From assembly GCA_039197065.1 (NCBI GenBank), contig JBCCUL010000010.1, positions 1 through 43,745 on the forward strand: DNA of 43,745 bases, read 5' to 3'. The position numbers and the translations under genes were made by a program. Origin of the DNA: JANQPX01 sp039197065. Its GTDB lineage: Bacteria; Pseudomonadota; Alphaproteobacteria; Geminicoccales; Geminicoccaceae. The notes below the pieces were generated by a model that made no database searches, was not told the origin of the DNA, and worked only from the letters and a program-made list of their open reading frames with translations. Below are positions 31,749-39,100 of the stretch, piece after piece; positions within the stretch are counted from its first letter, which is position 1, and each line of letters starts with the position of its first letter.

Positions 31749-34181
31749 ATGAGCATGGGCGAGCAGGCGAGGGTGGTGATCATCGGCGGTGGTGCGGTCG
31801 GGTGCAGCTGTCTTTATCATTTGGCCAAGGCCGGCTGGACCGATTGTCTTCTTCTGGAGCAGGACGAACTGACATCGGGATCGACTTGGCATGCCGCCGG
31901 TAACTGCCCGACATTCGCCGGCAGCTGGAACATCATCAAATATCAGCGATACTCCGCTGACCTCTTCAGAGGTCTCGCTGACGCCCTCGACTATCCCATC
32001 AACTACCACATGACTGGGTCGATCCGGCTCGCCCACACCGAGCACCGCATGGACGAGTTTCGCCATGTGGCCTCGATGGCCGAGGCACAGGGGCTGGACT
32101 ATCAGCTCTGGACGCCGGAACAGGCGAAGGAAGTCTATCCCTTCATGGAGCTGGATGACCTCAAAGGCGTCCTCTTCGATGCGATCGACGGTGACATCGA
32201 CCCCTCGCAGTTGACCCAGGCCTACGCCAAGGGCGCTCGCGATCTCGGTGCCCGCGTCAAGCGCTTTACCAGGGTGACCGGTCTGGAGCAGCTGCCCTCT
32301 GGCGAATGGCTGGTGAAGACGGACAAAGGCGAGGACATCACGGCCGAGATCGTGGTCAATGCCGCCGGCTATCGGGCAGGCGAGGTCATGGCGATGGTCG
32401 GCCAGCATCTGCCGATCGTCACCATGTCGCATCAATATCTGATCACCGAGCCGATCCCCGAACTCGAGGCGCGCGACGGCAAGCTGCCGCTCCTGCGTGA
32501 TCCCGACATCTCCTATTACCTTCGGGAGGAGCGGGACGGTCTAATCCTCGGTCCCTATGAGTGGAAAGCCACGCCGATGTGGACCGAGGGACTGCCGGAA
32601 GACTTCGCCAATCAGCTTTGGGAGGACGATCTCGATCGGATCGAGTGGTATATCGAAAAGGCGATCGAGCGCGTGCCGATCTTGGGATCTGTCGGTGTGC
32701 AGCGCGTTATCAACGGCCCGATTCCTTATTCGCCGGAAGGGTTCCCCTATATCGGCCCGGCCCACGACCTTCGAAACTTCTTCCAGTGCTGCTGTTTCAG
32801 CTTCGGAATCGCTCAGTCCGGCGGCGCCGGCAAGACGCTGGCCGAATGGGTCACCGAAGGCGAGCCGGAATGGGATCTCTGGGCGCTCGATCCTCGTCGC
32901 TACACCGGCTATGCCACCAAGACTTATGTCACGGCGAAGGCGATCGAGCTCTACCAGAACGAATATGCGATCGGCTTCCCCTTCGAGGAGCGGGCCGCGG
33001 GGCGACCTGCCCGGACGTCTCCTTTGTATGATCGCCTTTCTGCGAAGGGGGCGAAGTTCGGAGCGCGGGGTGGATGGGAACGGGCCGTTTTCTTCGATCC
33101 CAAGGGCACGATCGATGATCCCAGCTTAAGCTTTCGCCGTGACCGCAACTGGTTCCATATCGTTGGCGAGGAGTGCAGGGCGGTGCGCGAAGGCGTCGGC
33201 ATTCTCGACTTGCCAGGCTTTTCAAAGTTCATGGTCGAAGGCGACGGGGCGGAGGCCTGGCTGGATGGTTTGACCTGCTCGAAGCTTCCTCGTCTCGGTC
33301 GGATCTCGCTGGCCTATATGCTCAACGACAAAGGCGGCGTGGTCAGCGAATATACGATTACGCGCGTTGCGAAGGATCGCTTCCATCTCATATCCGCTGC
33401 CGCCGCTGAATGGCATGACGAGGATTGGTTGCGCTCGAGGCTGCCGGATGACGGCAGCGTTACGCTGACCTGCCTTCACGGTCGGATGGGCACGCTGGTT
33501 CTGGCAGGACCGAAGGCGCGCGACGTGCTCGCCGCCGTGACCGATGCCGATCTCTCCAGCGAGAGCTTCCCCTGGCTGTCGGCGCAGCCAATTCAGATCG
33601 GCATGGCGACGGTGAATGCTCTCCGTGTGAACTATGTCGGCGAACTCGGCTGGGAACTGCATGCTGAAGTGGAGGATATGATCCCGCTTTATGATGCCCT
33701 TTGGCGTGCCGGTGAGGGGCATGGCATACGTGACTTCGGCATGTACGCCATGGAGAGCCTCCGCCTCGACAAGGGCTATCGCGGCTGGAAGTCGGATCTG
33801 GGCTCCGAGTACAGCCCGCTGAAATCCAGCCTCGATCGTTTCGTCGACTTCGAGAAAGACACGTTCATCGGCAAGGAGGCGCTGCTCGCCGAACGGGCGG
33901 CGAGTGTGAAGGAAACCTTCGTGCCGCTCACCCTCGATCAGCCTGGCGTCGCCGACGCCCCGTTCTGTGCGCCGATTCGCTCGAACGGTGAGATCGTCGG
34001 TCTGACAACCTCCGGCGGCTGGAGCTACACGCTGGATAAGAGTATTGCGCTTGGCTATGTGCGCACGGATCTCGCTGTTCCCGGCACGAAGCTTATAATC
34101 GACATCCTTGGTGAGCGCTGCGCCGCGACCGTGGGCCAAGAGCCGCTCTATGATCACAATAACAGCCGGCTTCGCGCGTAA
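31749..34181 (+). CDS. dimethylglycine/sarcosine dehydrogenase-like flavoprotein
   Basis: An 810-aa two-domain enzyme. The N-terminal DAO-type FAD domain has VVIIGGGAVGCSCLYHLAKAG. GSTWHAAGN holds the His that carries covalent FAD in dimethylglycine dehydrogenases. The C-terminal half is a GcvT/aminomethyltransferase-like, folate-binding domain (WFHIVGEECRAVREGVGILD, NYVGELGWELH, DKGYRGWKSDLG). Such enzymes demethylate N-methyl amino acids, passing the methyl group to tetrahydrofolate. The true substrate is not certain. The ATG at 31755 has better spacing from AAGGA than the one at 31749. The stop overlaps the next start as TAATG, so translation is coupled to an ABC ATPase. Confidence 0.9.
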   Translation: MSMGEQARVVIIGGGAVGCSCLYHLAKAGWTDCLLLEQDELTSGSTWHAAGNCPTFAGSWNIIKYQRYSADLFRGLADALDYPINYHMTGSIRLAHTEHRMDEFRHVASMAEAQGLDYQLWTPEQAKEVYPFMELDDLKGVLFDAIDGDIDPSQLTQAYAKGARDLGARVKRFTRVTGLEQLPSGEWLVKTDKGEDITAEIVVNAAGYRAGEVMAMVGQHLPIVTMSHQYLITEPIPELEARDGKLPLLRDPDISYYLREERDGLILGPYEWKATPMWTEGLPEDFANQLWEDDLDRIEWYIEKAIERVPILGSVGVQRVINGPIPYSPEGFPYIGPAHDLRNFFQCCCFSFGIAQSGGAGKTLAEWVTEGEPEWDLWALDPRRYTGYATKTYVTAKAIELYQNEYAIGFPFEERAAGRPARTSPLYDRLSAKGAKFGARGGWERAVFFDPKGTIDDPSLSFRRDRNWFHIVGEECRAVREGVGILDLPGFSKFMVEGDGAEAWLDGLTCSKLPRLGRISLAYMLNDKGGVVSEYTITRVAKDRFHLISAAAAEWHDEDWLRSRLPDDGSVTLTCLHGRMGTLVLAGPKARDVLAAVTDADLSSESFPWLSAQPIQIGMATVNALRVNYVGELGWELHAEVEDMIPLYDALWRAGEGHGIRDFGMYAMESLRLDKGYRGWKSDLGSEYSPLKSSLDRFVDFEKDTFIGKEALLAERAASVKETFVPLTLDQPGVADAPFCAPIRSNGEIVGLTTSGGWSYTLDKSIALGYVRTDLAVPGTKLIIDILGERCAATVGQEPLYDHNNSRLRA

Positions 34182-34939
34182 TGGCTGACAGCGAGACGAC
34201 ACTCGCGGTCGAAGCCACCGATGTGCACAAGCGCTTCGGCTCGCTCGAGGTGCTCAAAGGCATTTCTCTCTCAGCAGCCAAAGGCGACGTCGTCTCGATC
34301 ATCGGCGCTTCGGGTTCCGGCAAGAGCACCTTTCTTCGCTGCCTGAACTTCTTGGAAGTGCCGGATGGCGGCCGCATCAGAATCGGTGGCGAGGACATCT
34401 CGGCTGACGACCGCATCGACAAGAAACGAATCCAGGCCCTTCGTCGACACGTCGCGATGGTCTTTCAGAGCTTCAATCTCTGGCCGCATCGAACGGTTCT
34501 GGAAAACGTCACGGAAGTGCCGGTTCATGTACAGTCCGTCCCCAAGGCAGAGGCGGTTTCGCGTGCCGAACGTTATCTCAAGCGTGTCGGCCTCGCCGAC
34601 AAGAAGGACGTATATCCATCCTTTCTCTCCGGCGGTCAGCAGCAGCGGGTTGCGATCGCGCGTGCGCTGGCAACCGAGCCTGACGTCATGCTGTTCGACG
34701 AGCCGACCTCGGCGCTGGATCCGGAATTGGTCGGCGAGGTGCTCGGCGTCATGCGTGGCCTTGCCGATGAGGGACGCACCATGCTCGTGGTGACCCACGA
34801 AATGGAGTTCGCAAGGGATGTATCGAGCCAGGTGGTGTTTCTTCACCAGGGCACGATCGCCGAAGCCGGCCCGCCGGCGGAATTCTTCTCCGCACCGAAG
34901 ACCGATGCCTGCAAGAAGTTTCTGGAGCGCGTGCTTTAG
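34181..34939 (+). CDS. amino-acid-type ABC transporter ATP-binding protein (orphan)
   Basis: A 252-aa ATPase of the polar amino acid (GlnQ/HisP) group. Walker A GASGSGKST, Q-loop MVFQSFNLWPH, signature LSGGQQQR, Walker B VMLFDEPTSALD, and the switch His in VVTHEM are all present. It begins in TAATG overlap with the flavoprotein gene. No permease or binding protein lies next to it, since the following gene is convergent. It may serve the ABC transporter at 36-39 kb, which has its own ATPase, or one encoded elsewhere. A hairpin element overlaps its TAG stop. Confidence 0.93.
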   Translation: MADSETTLAVEATDVHKRFGSLEVLKGISLSAAKGDVVSIIGASGSGKSTFLRCLNFLEVPDGGRIRIGGEDISADDRIDKKRIQALRRHVAMVFQSFNLWPHRTVLENVTEVPVHVQSVPKAEAVSRAERYLKRVGLADKKDVYPSFLSGGQQQRVAIARALATEPDVMLFDEPTSALDPELVGEVLGVMRGLADEGRTMLVVTHEMEFARDVSSQVVFLHQGTIAEAGPPAEFFSAPKTDACKKFLERVL

Positions 34940-34959
34940 TGGTGTGACCACATCATTTG
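34937..34959 (+). repeat. hairpin element at stop codon, copy 2
   Basis: TAGTGGTGTGACCAC then A and TCATTTG, matching 22 of 23 bases of the minus-strand copy at 17822-17800. The dyad is GTGGT-GTG-ACCAC (34939-34951). Both copies begin with the TAG stop of the gene before them and lie between convergent genes. It could be a terminator-like element or a relic GntR-type operator. Confidence 0.6.
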
Positions 34960-34996
34960 GTTCCTTAGGAGCTTAATTGAGCCACTTGCCAAGAGG

Positions 34997-35932
34997 TCAT
35001 TGTCTCGATCTGACCTGCTCCCGGATGAGCGCCTTATACAGTTCGCGTATTCGCAAAAAAATCGGTCCGGCGCGCCGCCGGCCGATGGTGCGGCCGTCGA
35101 TCTCGAAGACCGGCGTCTGCGCACCGAAGGTGCCGGTCAGGAACGCTTCGTCAGCGACGTAGGTATCGACCAGCGAGAAGTTGCGCTCGAAGATCGGGAT
35201 GTCGTTGGCGCGGCAAAGGTCGATCACCTTTTGCCGGGTGATGCCGTTCATGCAGTAGTCGCCGGTCGAGGTCCAAACCTCACCCTTGCGCACGATGAAG
35301 AAATTGCAAGCGTTGGTGGTGTTTACGAAGCCGTGGGGATCGAGCATCAGCGCTTCGTCGTAGCCGGCGCGGACCGCGTGATTGAGGGCGATGATGCAGT
35401 TCAGTTTGGAATGGGAGTTGAGCTTCGCATCCTGGGTCAGCGGCAGACCGCGATGGTGCGGAACGGTGAAGAGACGAACGCCTTTCTCGATGACGTCCTC
35501 ACGTGGTTTCGAGTGTTCTGCGATGATAACGAGGGTCGAGCCGTAGATACTGAGATGCGGATGCTGGAACGGTTTTTTCTTTTTGCCGCGCGTGACCATC
35601 AGGCGGAGATGGACATCGGTGTGCATGTCGTTGGCGGCAAGCGTCGCTGATATCGCGTCTTTCAACTCGTCACGAGTCTTGCCGATGTCGAGATCGATGT
35701 AAAGCGCGGCCTCGAAGAGCCGATCGAGATGTTCTTCGAGAAAGGGGATGTGACCGTCATAGAGCCTAAGCCCCTCCCAGATGCCGTCGCCCAGCATGAA
35801 ACCGCTGTCATAGACCGAGACCTTGGCGTCATTCCGATGCACGATCTCGCCATCGACATAGATCAGAATGTCGTCATTGCGCGCATCCTCTTCGGCCTCG
35901 TGGGTAGAGACTTGGTCGGATTTCTCGTTCAT
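34997..35932 (-). CDS. class IV (branched-chain/D-amino-acid type) aminotransferase
   Basis: A 311-aa PLP enzyme of fold type IV. The N-terminal block VYDSGFMLGDGIWEGLRLY is typical. The Schiff-base lysine is probably K176 in NSHSKLN, followed by YDEALMLDPHGFV. The segment VNTTNACNFFIV occupies the place where IlvE-type enzymes have an ISEG-like motif, so a branched-chain specificity is not assured; D-amino-acid or other substrates are possible. It follows the transporter operon on the same strand, but a strong terminator separates them (35947-35986). Its promoter would have to lie in or before that terminator, or it is expressed by read-through. Confidence 0.9.
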   Translation of the reverse strand: MNEKSDQVSTHEAEEDARNDDILIYVDGEIVHRNDAKVSVYDSGFMLGDGIWEGLRLYDGHIPFLEEHLDRLFEAALYIDLDIGKTRDELKDAISATLAANDMHTDVHLRLMVTRGKKKKPFQHPHLSIYGSTLVIIAEHSKPREDVIEKGVRLFTVPHHRGLPLTQDAKLNSHSKLNCIIALNHAVRAGYDEALMLDPHGFVNTTNACNFFIVRKGEVWTSTGDYCMNGITRQKVIDLCRANDIPIFERNFSLVDTYVADEAFLTGTFGAQTPVFEIDGRTIGRRRAGPIFLRIRELYKALIREQVRSRQ

Positions 35933-35946
35933 TGGCGGCTCTCAGG

Positions 35947-35986
35947 AAAAAAACGGCGCGCCCAATGCCGATCGTCGGACGCGCCG
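35947..35986 (-). terminator. intrinsic terminator after ABC transporter operon
   Basis: CGGCGCG (35954-35960) and CGCGCCG (35980-35986) form a perfect 7-bp stem. On the minus strand the stem is followed by seven T. It lies just after the substrate-binding protein stop and 14 bp before the aminotransferase start, so it may also attenuate expression of that gene. Confidence 0.9.
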
Positions 35987-35997
35987 CCGCAACATGG

Positions 35998-36831
35998 TTA
36001 CTGGGCGAACAGCAGTTCGCGTTGGATGACCGGGGAAGCCTTCGGGTCGAGGCCGAATTCAGTCAGGAATTCCTCATACCAGCGTTGGGTGCGGCCGGTT
36101 TCGTAGTAGTAGAAGATGGTGTGGCTGACCCAGTCGCGGAAGGTCTTGTCGGCCTCGCGCCGGACGGCGATCGAGGAGGGCGAGCTGAAGGCCGGCGTCG
36201 GGATCACGATCTTGCCAGCGCCGAACTTTTTGCGTGCGGCGAGCAGCGGTGGATGGAAGAGGGAGACGGCGTCGACGCGGCCGGACTGGAAGGCGGCGAG
36301 CGCTGCACCATTGTCCGGGAAGCGCTGAATGTCGGCGTCGGGGATGGTGAGGGTCAGGAACGCGTCCATGCTGGTCGCCTGCGGCACCGCAACCTTGACT
36401 TCGGGCTTGTTCAGATCGGCCCAGGCTTCGACCTCGAGATCATCGCTGGCGAGCACTGCAAGCGAGATGTAGAGGAGCGGCTGGAACGGATAGTCGACGA
36501 CCATGGCGCGTTTTGGCGTCGCGTCCAGGAACATCATGTCGATCTTGTTGGCCTGGAGCGCCGCGATCGCCGTCGCCCAGGTGACCTCGACCATTTCAAG
36601 CTCGACCTCGAGCTCCTCGGCCATGGCCTTGCCGACCGAAACGATCAAGCCGCTGTCCCACTCGCCAGTCGCCGGGTTCTTCGAGTACCAGGGCGGTGCC
36701 TGGGTGACGCCCATGCGAAGCTTGCCACTTTCGAGGATCGTGTCCCAGGTGGATGCCTCCTGCGCCGATGCCGTGGCGCTCAATGTGACGGCTGTTAGCA
36801 GGCCTAACAGGGTTCGGAAAAACTTCGTCAC
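35998..36831 (-). CDS. polar amino acid ABC transporter substrate-binding protein
   Basis: A 277-aa family 3 periplasmic binding protein with signal peptide (cleavage near ASAQE). Typical blocks are GKLRMGVTQAPPW, NKIDMMFLDATPKRAMVVDYPF and GRVDAVSLF. The ligand-binding Arg seen in classic amino acid binders is not obvious to me, so the ligand may not be a standard amino acid. It starts with GTG at 36831, 7 nt after AAGGAG. It is the last of four genes in a leftward permease-permease-ATPase-SBP operon. Confidence 0.92.
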   Translation of the reverse strand: MTKFFRTLLGLLTAVTLSATASAQEASTWDTILESGKLRMGVTQAPPWYSKNPATGEWDSGLIVSVGKAMAEELEVELEMVEVTWATAIAALQANKIDMMFLDATPKRAMVVDYPFQPLLYISLAVLASDDLEVEAWADLNKPEVKVAVPQATSMDAFLTLTIPDADIQRFPDNGAALAAFQSGRVDAVSLFHPPLLAARKKFGAGKIVIPTPAFSSPSSIAVRREADKTFRDWVSHTIFYYYETGRTQRWYEEFLTEFGLDPKASPVIQRELLFAQ

Positions 36832-36876
36832 GTTACGTCTCCTTTTCGTTGTTGTTCAGTCTACGCATTGATCGCA

Positions 36877-37650
36877 TCAATCCGGCAGTTTGAAGAGCGA
36901 ATGTCCTTCTAGGAACTCGCGCATCCGTGTTGTCTCCGGCGCTTTCAGCACCTGATGCGGTTCTCCCTGTTCTAGGATCTTACCTTGGTTCAGGAACAGG
37001 ACTCGATTGGCAACGTGGTAGGCGAAGCCGAGTTCGTGGGTGACGACGATCATCGTCATGCCTTCCTCGGCAAGCTGGCGCATGGTCTTCAAGACCTCGC
37101 CGACTAGCTCCGGGTCCAGCGCGGATGTCACCTCGTCGAACAGCATGACGTCCGGGTCCATGGCGAGCGCACGGGCGATCGCGACACGCTGCTTTTGCCC
37201 ACCCGAAAGGCGTGCCGGATACTCATCCGCCTTGTCCGCAAGACCGACACGATCGAGCTGATGACGCGCCTTCTCCTCGGCTTCGTTCTTCGCGCGCCTG
37301 AGCACCGTCACCTGTCCCTCCATGACGTTCTGCAAAACGGTCATATGCGGAAACAGGTTGAAGTGCTGAAACACCATGCCGATGCGCGTGCGAAGGGCGC
37401 AGAGATCGCGCTCGCGGTAGTGCACCTTGCCGTTCCGCTCATTACCGACGCGCTCGCCATGAATGATGACGCGGCCGCCTGACGGGATCTCCATGAAGTT
37501 GACGCAGCGAAGCAACGTGCTCTTACCAGATCCACTGGAGCCGAGGAGCACGACTGTCTCGCCAGACTCCACGGTCATATCGATGCCATCGAGAACGACC
37601 AGATCGCCAAAGCTTTTTTGCAGATTTTCGATCCTAACGATCTCGGTCAT
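36877..37650 (-). CDS. polar amino acid ABC transporter ATP-binding protein
   Basis: A 257-aa GlnQ-type ATPase. Walker A GSSGSGKST, Q-loop MVFQHFNLFPH, signature LSGGQKQR, Walker B VMLFDEVTSALD (Val in place of the usual Pro, common in this group) and VVTHELGFA. It begins 10 bp after the second permease stop and ends 45 bp before the binding protein. It energises the adjacent importer. Confidence 0.95.
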   Translation of the reverse strand: MTEIVRIENLQKSFGDLVVLDGIDMTVESGETVVLLGSSGSGKSTLLRCVNFMEIPSGGRVIIHGERVGNERNGKVHYRERDLCALRTRIGMVFQHFNLFPHMTVLQNVMEGQVTVLRRAKNEAEEKARHQLDRVGLADKADEYPARLSGGQKQRVAIARALAMDPDVMLFDEVTSALDPELVGEVLKTMRQLAEEGMTMIVVTHELGFAYHVANRVLFLNQGKILEQGEPHQVLKAPETTRMREFLEGHSLFKLPD

Positions 37651-37660
37651 GGCGTTTTTC

Positions 37661-38326
37661 TCAATCGCTCCGCCTCAGCATGCGCTCCAGCACATAGGTT
37701 CCCTGTACCACAGGATAGAGTACGACGAAGAAGATCAGAGCGACGGCTGTGTAGGCTTCGATCGGATTGAAGTTCAGATCGGCGATCAGCTTCGCCTGGT
37801 TGAGCGTCTCGACATAGGCGACAACGGATGCGAGCGTCGACATCTTGAAGACCTCGATGCCGCGATTGGTCAGCGCCGGTAAGATACGCTTGATCGCGAC
37901 CGGAAGAATGATGCGCTTGAGCGTCTGGCCGTAACTCATGCCGATCGCCTTGCCTGCCTCCCACTGGCCGGGCTCGATCGACTGGATGCCGGCACGGTAG
38001 ATCTCGGCCGAGAACGCCATGGTGTTGAGCGAGATACCGAGCACGGCGGCGAGGAACGGGTTAACTTCGATGCCGGTCAGGATCGGGAACGCATAGTAAA
38101 ACCAGATGATCTGGACCAACACCGGCGTATTACGGAAGACCTCGACAAAGACGGTCGCCGGCCAGCGAAGGGCAGGGATTCTCGCATAGCGGCCTAGGCC
38201 GACGATCAACCCTCCGCCAAGACCGAGGATCACGGTGACGATGAAGATGAACACCGTGCCCTTGATCCCGACCCAGAGCACGGGCCAGTTCTCGATGATC
38301 GTCGCGAAGTCCCAGCTATGGTCCAT
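37661..38326 (-). CDS. polar amino acid ABC transporter permease 2
   Basis: A 221-aa inner-membrane permease of the HisMQ type. About five hydrophobic segments are visible, and the cytoplasmic coupling loop is GKAIGMSYGQTLKRIILPVA. I use the ATG at 38326 (MDHSWDF), 1 bp after the upstream gene's stop; the frame is open 7 codons further. It forms a heterodimer with permease 1. Confidence 0.93.
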   Translation of the reverse strand: MDHSWDFATIIENWPVLWVGIKGTVFIFIVTVILGLGGGLIVGLGRYARIPALRWPATVFVEVFRNTPVLVQIIWFYYAFPILTGIEVNPFLAAVLGISLNTMAFSAEIYRAGIQSIEPGQWEAGKAIGMSYGQTLKRIILPVAIKRILPALTNRGIEVFKMSTLASVVAYVETLNQAKLIADLNFNPIEAYTAVALIFFVVLYPVVQGTYVLERMLRRSD

Positions 38327-38327
38327 C

Positions 38328-39005
38328 TCAGCGCACCGTGCTTTCACCCGAGCGGGCGAGGCGCTGCTCGACGATCAATGACAGCTGGCTGAAGGTGAAG
38401 ATCAGGAGGAAGTACATCACCGCGACCACCGTGTAGACTTCGAGCGGGCGGAACGTCTTTTGCGCGAGGTCGTTGGCGTAGAACATCAGGTCGGTATAGG
38501 CGACGGTCGAGACCAGTGTGGTGGTCTTGAGGAGCTCGATCGAGCGTTCCATGAAGGCAGGGATCATGCGCTTCACGGCCTGGGGCAGGATGATGCGGCG
38601 AAGAGATTGGCCGTAGCTCATGCCGATCGCCTTCGCGCCCTCCCATTGCCCCTTGTCGATTGAGACGATGCCGCCTCGGAAAATTTCGGCAAAGAAGGCG
38701 GAGGACTGGATCGAGAAAGTGACGATCGCCGCTATGAAAGGTGTCATGCGCACGTCGATCAAAATGGGCAGAGCAAAGAAGAACCAGAAGAGCTGAACCA
38801 GCGGCGGCGTGGTTCGAAAGAACTCGATGATGAAGGTGGCGACGGCCGAAAGCGGGCGGAAGGATGAGAGCCTGGCGAGCGCCAGCGTAAGGCCGAGCGG
38901 CACGCCGAACAGCAGGGCCAGAGCGGTCACTTTCAGCGTGTTGATCAGCCCGAGCAGGAGCAGATCGACATCCGAGAAGACCGCCAGGAAGTTCCATTCG
39001 ACCAT
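38328..39005 (-). CDS. polar amino acid ABC transporter permease 1
   Basis: A 225-aa HisMQ-type permease, first gene of the transporter operon. It has five or so membrane segments and the coupling loop GAKAIGMSYGQSLRRIILPQA, almost identical in plan to that of permease 2. The start ATG at 39005 faces the sulfatase across a 95-bp divergent region holding a 14-bp perfect palindrome. The gene order permease-permease-ATPase-SBP is normal for the group. Confidence 0.94.
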   Translation of the reverse strand: MVEWNFLAVFSDVDLLLLGLINTLKVTALALLFGVPLGLTLALARLSSFRPLSAVATFIIEFFRTTPPLVQLFWFFFALPILIDVRMTPFIAAIVTFSIQSSAFFAEIFRGGIVSIDKGQWEGAKAIGMSYGQSLRRIILPQAVKRMIPAFMERSIELLKTTTLVSTVAYTDLMFYANDLAQKTFRPLEVYTVVAVMYFLLIFTFSQLSLIVEQRLARSGESTVR

Positions 39006-39061
39006 GCATTAGTCCGTTGGCGCGTGTTCACTATCTCCTCGACGCTAGTCAAGCACAGCAT

Positions 39062-39075
39062 GATTGTCGACAATC
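39062..39075. promoter_or_regulatory. 14-bp perfect palindrome between divergent genes
   Basis: GATTGTCGACAATC is a perfect palindrome placed 57 bp before the permease start and 26-32 bp before the sulfatase start. The TTGT-N2-ACAA core is of a form used by several GntR-type regulators. It is well placed to control both the importer and the sulfatase. No regulator gene is adjacent. Confidence 0.6.
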
Positions 39076-39100
39076 TCTGAGGCGATCATAGAGAAAAGGG

